Source: Draconibacterium sp.
Lineage (GTDB): Bacteria; Bacteroidota; Bacteroidia; Bacteroidales; Prolixibacteraceae
DNA length: 9,161 bases
Reading direction: 5' to 3'
NCBI GenBank assembly: GCA_027011835.1
Contig: JALUZN010000231.1
Location: 1 to 9,161, forward strand
The notes beneath the pieces were generated by a model. The model saw nothing but the letters and a program-made list of their open reading frames with translations. It was not told where the DNA came from and did no database searches. Below are positions 5,805 through 9,161 of this stretch, one piece after another (within the stretch, counting starts at the first letter, position 1; the number at the start of each line of letters is the position of its first letter). A program made the position numbers and the translations under genes.

Positions 5805-8033
5805 ATGAAGAATCTACTTACGTTATTAATCGTTTTTGTACTTTTTTCGTGTGCAAAACATACGAAGCATCAGCCACAATCGGAACACAATTTAGAGTTT
5901 ACAGAACTTGCACAGGTTTGGGACGAGGCAATGCCGTTGGGAAATGGTATGGTTGGAAATTTGGTTTGGCAAAAAAACGGCAAACTACGTTTCTCGCTCG
6001 ATCGTGCCGATTTGTGGGATTTGCGCCCTATGGCAAACATCGACTTCGATAAGTGGAAGTTTACAGATGTCTATCAGCATTGGAAAGATGGTACATATAA
6101 AGTGGTTCAGGAAACTTTTGATACACCGTACGATAAATCGCCGGCACCGTCGAAAATTCCTGCCGGAGCGTTGGAATTTGATGTTGCAAAACTTGGAAAA
6201 GTAAAATCGGTAATTTTGGATGTTGAAACGGCTGTTTGTACGGTGGAGTGGGAGAGTGGAGCCAAACTTACCACTTTTGTCGATGCTGAAAAGCCGGCGG
6301 GCTGGTACAGGTTTGAGAATTTGCCGGAACCGGTAAAGGTGGAATTGATTTCGCCGGCATATAATCGAAAAAATACGGAAGCTGCAACAAGTCAGTCACG
6401 CACAAATTTAAGTCAACTCGGTTATCCTCAGGGGGAGATTGTAAAAAGCGGAAATTCGTTAACATACAACCAAAAAGGTTGGGGCGATTTTTCGTATCAG
6501 ATAAATACGTCGTGGAAAGATTCGAAAAATTCGTTGACGGGTTGTTGGTCGGTTTCGTCGGCAAATAAAGGATGGAAGCCAAAACCCAAAGCTGCTGAAG
6601 TGGTTTCGGTTGAGATGAAAGCAGGTTTTGCCAGCTCGTTAAAATCTCATTTAAATTGGTGGAAAAATTACTGGGCAAAATCGTCGATAGAAATTCCCGA
6701 TTCGTTGCTCGAAAGGCAATATTTTTTGGAGATGTACAAATTTGGCTCGGCTGCCCGTGCCGATGCTCCGCCTATCTCTTTGCAATCGGTTTGGACAGCC
6801 GACCACGGAAAATTACCCCCGTGGAAAGGCGATTTTCATCACGACCTGAATACGCAGTTAAGTTACTGGCCGGCATATACAGGGAATTATCTTAACTTGG
6901 AAAAGGGTTTTATCGACTGGCTTTGGAAGTACCGTCCCGCATTTAAAAAATACACAAAAGACTATTTTGGTGCGGAGGGAATGAATGTGCCCGGTGTGAC
7001 AACTTTGGAAGGCGAACCAATGGGGGGCTGGATTCAGTATTCGATGGGGCAGTCGGTTGCAGCGTGGTTGGGGTACCATTTTTATCTGCATTGGCGCTAT
7101 TCGATGGACAGAGATTTTTTGAAGGAGCGCGCTTACCCATGGCTAAAAGATGTGGCAATTTTTTTCGACCAAATTGCCGTTAAAGGCGAAAATGGAAAGC
7201 GTAAATTGTTGATAAGTTCAAGTCCAGAGATTCATAATAACTCTGCAAAAGCATGGTTTTCCGAAACAACAAACTTCGACTTGGCTCTTATTCGCTTTAC
7301 CTATTCAAAAGCTGCCGAAATGGCCACCGAGCTTGGACTGAATGATGAAGCGGAAAAATGGAATAAAATTCTGTCGGAGTGGCCAGACCTCGCTATTGAT
7401 AAGAAGAGTGGGTTTATGTTTGCACCCGGAGCACCTTATAATCAATCGCACCGTCATTTTTCGCATTTAATGGCTTTTCATCCGCTCGGAATGGTCGATT
7501 TTTCGAATGGTGAAGCAGATAGAACCATAATTCTAAATACATTAAAGAATCTTGAAAAATATGGTTCTGATTGGTGGACAGGATACTCATTTAGCTGGGA
7601 GGGGAATTTGTATGCACGTGCTTTCGATGGCGAAAATGCAGCGCGTGTTCTTCGAATTTTTGCAAAGTGTTTTTGTTTGAAAAATTCGTTTCATGTAAAT
7701 GGCGACCAGTGCAAAGCCGGTTATTCTAAATTTCAGTACCGTCCGTTTACTTTAGAAGGGAACTTTGCATTTGCTTCGGCAATTCAGGAGATGTTGTTGC
7801 AAAGTCATACCGGAGTAGTTCGTGTTTTTCCTGCAATTCCAAACAACTGGAAAGATGCGAAATTCGACAATCTGCGAGCACAGGGTGCATTTTTAGTTTC
7901 AGCAAAAAGGGAGAACGGAACTGTTACCGAGATGAAAGTAATTGCCGAAAAAGGGGGAACACTTGTTATTGCCAATCCGTTTGCCGGAAAATTTGATGTA
8001 GACAAAGATTATACATTGAGGGTAAAAATATAA
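5805..8033 (+). CDS. GH95-like glycoside hydrolase lipoprotein, 3' end frameshifted
   Basis: A 742-residue exported protein related to GH95 enzymes (alpha-L-fucosidases and alpha-L-galactosidases acting on glycan side chains). The first 16 residues form a lipoprotein signal with lipobox L13-F-S-C16. The residues after C16 are not acidic, so a surface-export signal is absent and a periplasmic position is likely. The N-terminal domain carries AMPLGNGMVGNL (42-53). The barrel carries PPWKGDFHHDLNTQLSYWP (about 338-356), SSPE with E475, HRHFSHL (549-555) and FTLEGNF (648-654). E475 fits the general acid of GH95. The asparagine pair that positions the water in characterised enzymes appears as D347-L-N349, and the expected aspartate of FQxDGNFG is E651, so substrate or mechanism may differ. 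The frame ends early at 8033. Restoring one G in the run at 8020-8022 gives 758 residues ending at 8080. No susCD pair is nearby. Confidence 0.85.
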   Translation: MKNLLTLLIVFVLFSCAKHTKHQPQSEHNLEFTELAQVWDEAMPLGNGMVGNLVWQKNGKLRFSLDRADLWDLRPMANIDFDKWKFTDVYQHWKDGTYKVVQETFDTPYDKSPAPSKIPAGALEFDVAKLGKVKSVILDVETAVCTVEWESGAKLTTFVDAEKPAGWYRFENLPEPVKVELISPAYNRKNTEAATSQSRTNLSQLGYPQGEIVKSGNSLTYNQKGWGDFSYQINTSWKDSKNSLTGCWSVSSANKGWKPKPKAAEVVSVEMKAGFASSLKSHLNWWKNYWAKSSIEIPDSLLERQYFLEMYKFGSAARADAPPISLQSVWTADHGKLPPWKGDFHHDLNTQLSYWPAYTGNYLNLEKGFIDWLWKYRPAFKKYTKDYFGAEGMNVPGVTTLEGEPMGGWIQYSMGQSVAAWLGYHFYLHWRYSMDRDFLKERAYPWLKDVAIFFDQIAVKGENGKRKLLISSSPEIHNNSAKAWFSETTNFDLALIRFTYSKAAEMATELGLNDEAEKWNKILSEWPDLAIDKKSGFMFAPGAPYNQSHRHFSHLMAFHPLGMVDFSNGEADRTIILNTLKNLEKYGSDWWTGYSFSWEGNLYARAFDGENAARVLRIFAKCFCLKNSFHVNGDQCKAGYSKFQYRPFTLEGNFAFASAIQEMLLQSHTGVVRVFPAIPNNWKDAKFDNLRAQGAFLVSAKRENGTVTEMKVIAEKGGTLVIANPFAGKFDVDKDYTLRVKI

Positions 8034-8080
8034 TTGTAAAGATGAACCCCGGCGAGAGTGTTAAATTGCTGGTAAAATAG
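8021..8080 (+). other. Out-of-frame C-terminal tail of the GH95-like gene
   Basis: In the frame one base away from the annotated gene, bases 8021-8077 read GKNIIVKMNPGESVKLLVK and then stop with TAG at 8078-8080. NPGESVKLLVK is a typical closing strand of this glycosidase family. If the GGG at 8020-8022 had four Gs, the protein would run LRGKNIIVK without interruption and end here. The cause is either a real one-base deletion or a homopolymer sequencing error. Confidence 0.6.
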
Positions 8081-8088
8081 TTTTATTC

Positions 8089-8104
8089 AAGAAAGTTTTC
8101 TTTT
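8089..8104 (+). terminator. Weak hairpin after the GH95-like gene
   Basis: AAGAAA (8089-8094) and TTTCTT (8097-8102) pair around a two-base loop and run into further Ts. The stem is almost entirely A-T, so it would be a poor intrinsic terminator. It sits nine bases after the restored stop at 8080, the expected place. Confidence 0.2.
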
Positions 8105-8114
8105 AGACTGTTAA

Positions 8115-8128
8115 GGTATTGAAATACC
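8115..8128. terminator. Small hairpin between convergent genes
   Basis: GGTAT (8115-8119), tetraloop TGAA, ATACC (8124-8128), followed by gtattttaattt on the plus strand. The stem is short, but the position between two converging genes suits a terminator. Confidence 0.27.
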
Positions 8129-8148
8129 GTATTTTAATTTGCACTCCG

Positions 8149-8188
8149 AATTTTAGGTAATAAAGAGGCTCTTGTGACACCTAAATTC
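8149..8188. repeat. Inverted repeat overlapping the dapE stop
   Basis: GAATTTTAGGT at 8148-8158 pairs with ACCTAAATTC at 8179-8188 with one bulged T, giving a ten-pair stem around a 20-base loop. The loop itself contains the palindrome AAGAGGCTCTT. The right arm overlaps the dapE stop codon (8187-8189). It could end or protect the dapE transcript, but no T run follows on the minus strand, so it is not a classical terminator. Confidence 0.33.
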
Positions 8189-9161
8189 AACTATTTTCAT
8201 TAAAAAAGAGTTCTAATACTTCTTTGTATATCTCGCTAAGCGTTTCAAGCTCTTTAATACTTGTATATTCGTTTACCTGATGCGCACTGGTATTAACAGG
8301 TCCAAGTTCAATAATCTCAGCTTGTGGATAGAAACCAGGGAAAAAACGCCCATCAGAAGTACCGCCTGAAGTGGAGTATTTTGCTTCTAATTTTGTATGT
8401 GAACGAATAGCCTGTTTTGCAGCTTCAGCTAACTCTTTAGGTTCAGAAAAAAACGGGTTAGCACTTAACTGCCATTTAATGGTATGGTCAAATTCGGCTA
8501 AAATATCATTAACACTCTGTTTGTAATTAACTATGTCTTGTTTTGGTGAAAAGCGTAGATTAAACGCAATTTCAATATCGCCTGGTACAACATTAACGGC
8601 CCCTCCATCGGCAATTACTTTAACAATATGAAATTCTGTTGCAGGGAAATAATCATCTCCTTCTGCCAAATCGAGATTGGCAAGTTTATTTAGTGCCGGC
8701 AAAACTTGATGAATAATATTATCTTGCCCTTTAGTATAGGCAACATGTCCTTGCATTCCATGTATTTTTACAAAACCATTTAACGAGCCACGTCTGCCAA
8801 TTTTAATCTGATCGCCAAGTTTCCCGGCAGATGCAGGTTCGCCAATCAAACATGAGTTAATACTCACTTTTTGTTGCGTCAACCATTCTAATACCGCTTT
8901 TGTACCAAAATCCGCGATACCTTCTTCGTCGGCAGTAATAAGCCAGGCAATGCTTCCATTGTAACTGTTGCCATTTTCTTCGATGAAATTGCTACACGCA
9001 TTCAGCATAGCGGCAACTCCACCTTTCATATCAACTACCCCTCTGCCATAAAGAGTATCGCCTTTTATTGTTGGCGTAAATGGCGGAGTGTTCCATTTAT
9101 CGATATCGCCAGCCGGAACAACATCAATATGTCCCAAAAATGTTAGAGTTTGGTCTTTAAT
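8187..9161 (-). CDS. dapE: Succinyl-diaminopimelate desuccinylase (partial, start outside window)
   Basis: DapE removes succinate from N-succinyl-LL-2,6-diaminopimelate in the succinylase branch of lysine and meso-diaminopimelate synthesis, in the cytosol, as a two-zinc M20 peptidase-family dimer. The 324 residues in the window run to the right edge. Counting from that edge, all metal ligands and catalytic acids are present: H11 and D13 in GHIDVVP, D44 in GRGVVDMKGG, E79-E80 in DEEG, E108 in IGEPAS and H294 in TSAHQVNE. Their spacing matches E. coli DapE (H67, D69, D100, E134, E135, E163, H349), so about 56 N-terminal residues are missing. GRRGSLNG, HGMQGHVAY, TSGGTSDGRF and ELGPVN distinguish DapE from the related ArgE and aminoacylases. 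A methionine-like start near 9137 is only an internal TTG. It converges on the GH95-like gene and no relation to it is evident. Confidence 0.92.
   Translation of the reverse strand: MKDQTLTFLGHIDVVPAGDIDKWNTPPFTPTIKGDTLYGRGVVDMKGGVAAMLNACSNFIEENGNSYNGSIAWLITADEEGIADFGTKAVLEWLTQQKVSINSCLIGEPASAGKLGDQIKIGRRGSLNGFVKIHGMQGHVAYTKGQDNIIHQVLPALNKLANLDLAEGDDYFPATEFHIVKVIADGGAVNVVPGDIEIAFNLRFSPKQDIVNYKQSVNDILAEFDHTIKWQLSANPFFSEPKELAEAAKQAIRSHTKLEAKYSTSGGTSDGRFFPGFYPQAEIIELGPVNTSAHQVNEYTSIKELETLSEIYKEVLELFFNENS

Noticed and set aside
6268..6678. A 136-codon antisense frame inside the GH95-like gene.
   Set aside because: Low-complexity Ser, Leu and Asn text opposite a clear GH95-like coding frame, so a shadow.

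Overview
The window looks like Bacteroidota DNA. Support: several genes are preceded by the Bacteroidota -7 promoter element TAnnTTTG, start codons lack Shine-Dalgarno sequences, base composition is AT-rich with many TCG and GAC codons in the resident genes, one enzyme is an exported lipoprotein, and the gene content (GH95-like and DUF4874/DUF4832 proteins) is common in that phylum. A marine or gut Bacteroidales/Marinilabiliales-type organism is plausible, but this is inference.

Layout, left to right. (1) 42-1172 (+): a class II Fic protein with a built-in inhibitory helix and a C-terminal winged helix, followed by a doubtful 48-codon ORF. (2) 1442-3181 (+): a two-gene operon, uridine phosphorylase-like plus SirB1/transglutaminase-like, behind a good promoter that carries a dyad in its spacer. 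(3) 3182-3748: no intact gene. It holds what looks like a decayed minus-strand gene and a possible hicA toxin relic on the plus strand. (4) 3749-5467 (+): an exported DUF4874/DUF4832 protein whose body is much richer in G+C than anything around it. (5) 5468-5804: no gene, but a MITE-like inverted-repeat element. (6) 5805-8033 (+): a GH95-like lipoprotein whose natural C-terminus appears displaced by a one-base loss in a G run. The missing tail is still readable up to 8080. (7) 8081-8186: convergent intergenic space with several weak hairpins. (8) 8187-9161 (-): DapE, running off the right edge.

How the genes relate. The phosphorylase and SirB1-like genes are almost certainly co-transcribed. 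The DUF4874/DUF4832 and GH95-like proteins are both predicted exported, carbohydrate-related products and may act on the same glycan, but no SusC/SusD pair, sensor or transporter lies in the window. Decayed genes, a MITE-like repeat and a sharp G+C step around the DUF4832 gene suggest that 3182-5804 has been rearranged or partly acquired. I found no tRNA, rRNA, CRISPR array or intact transposase.
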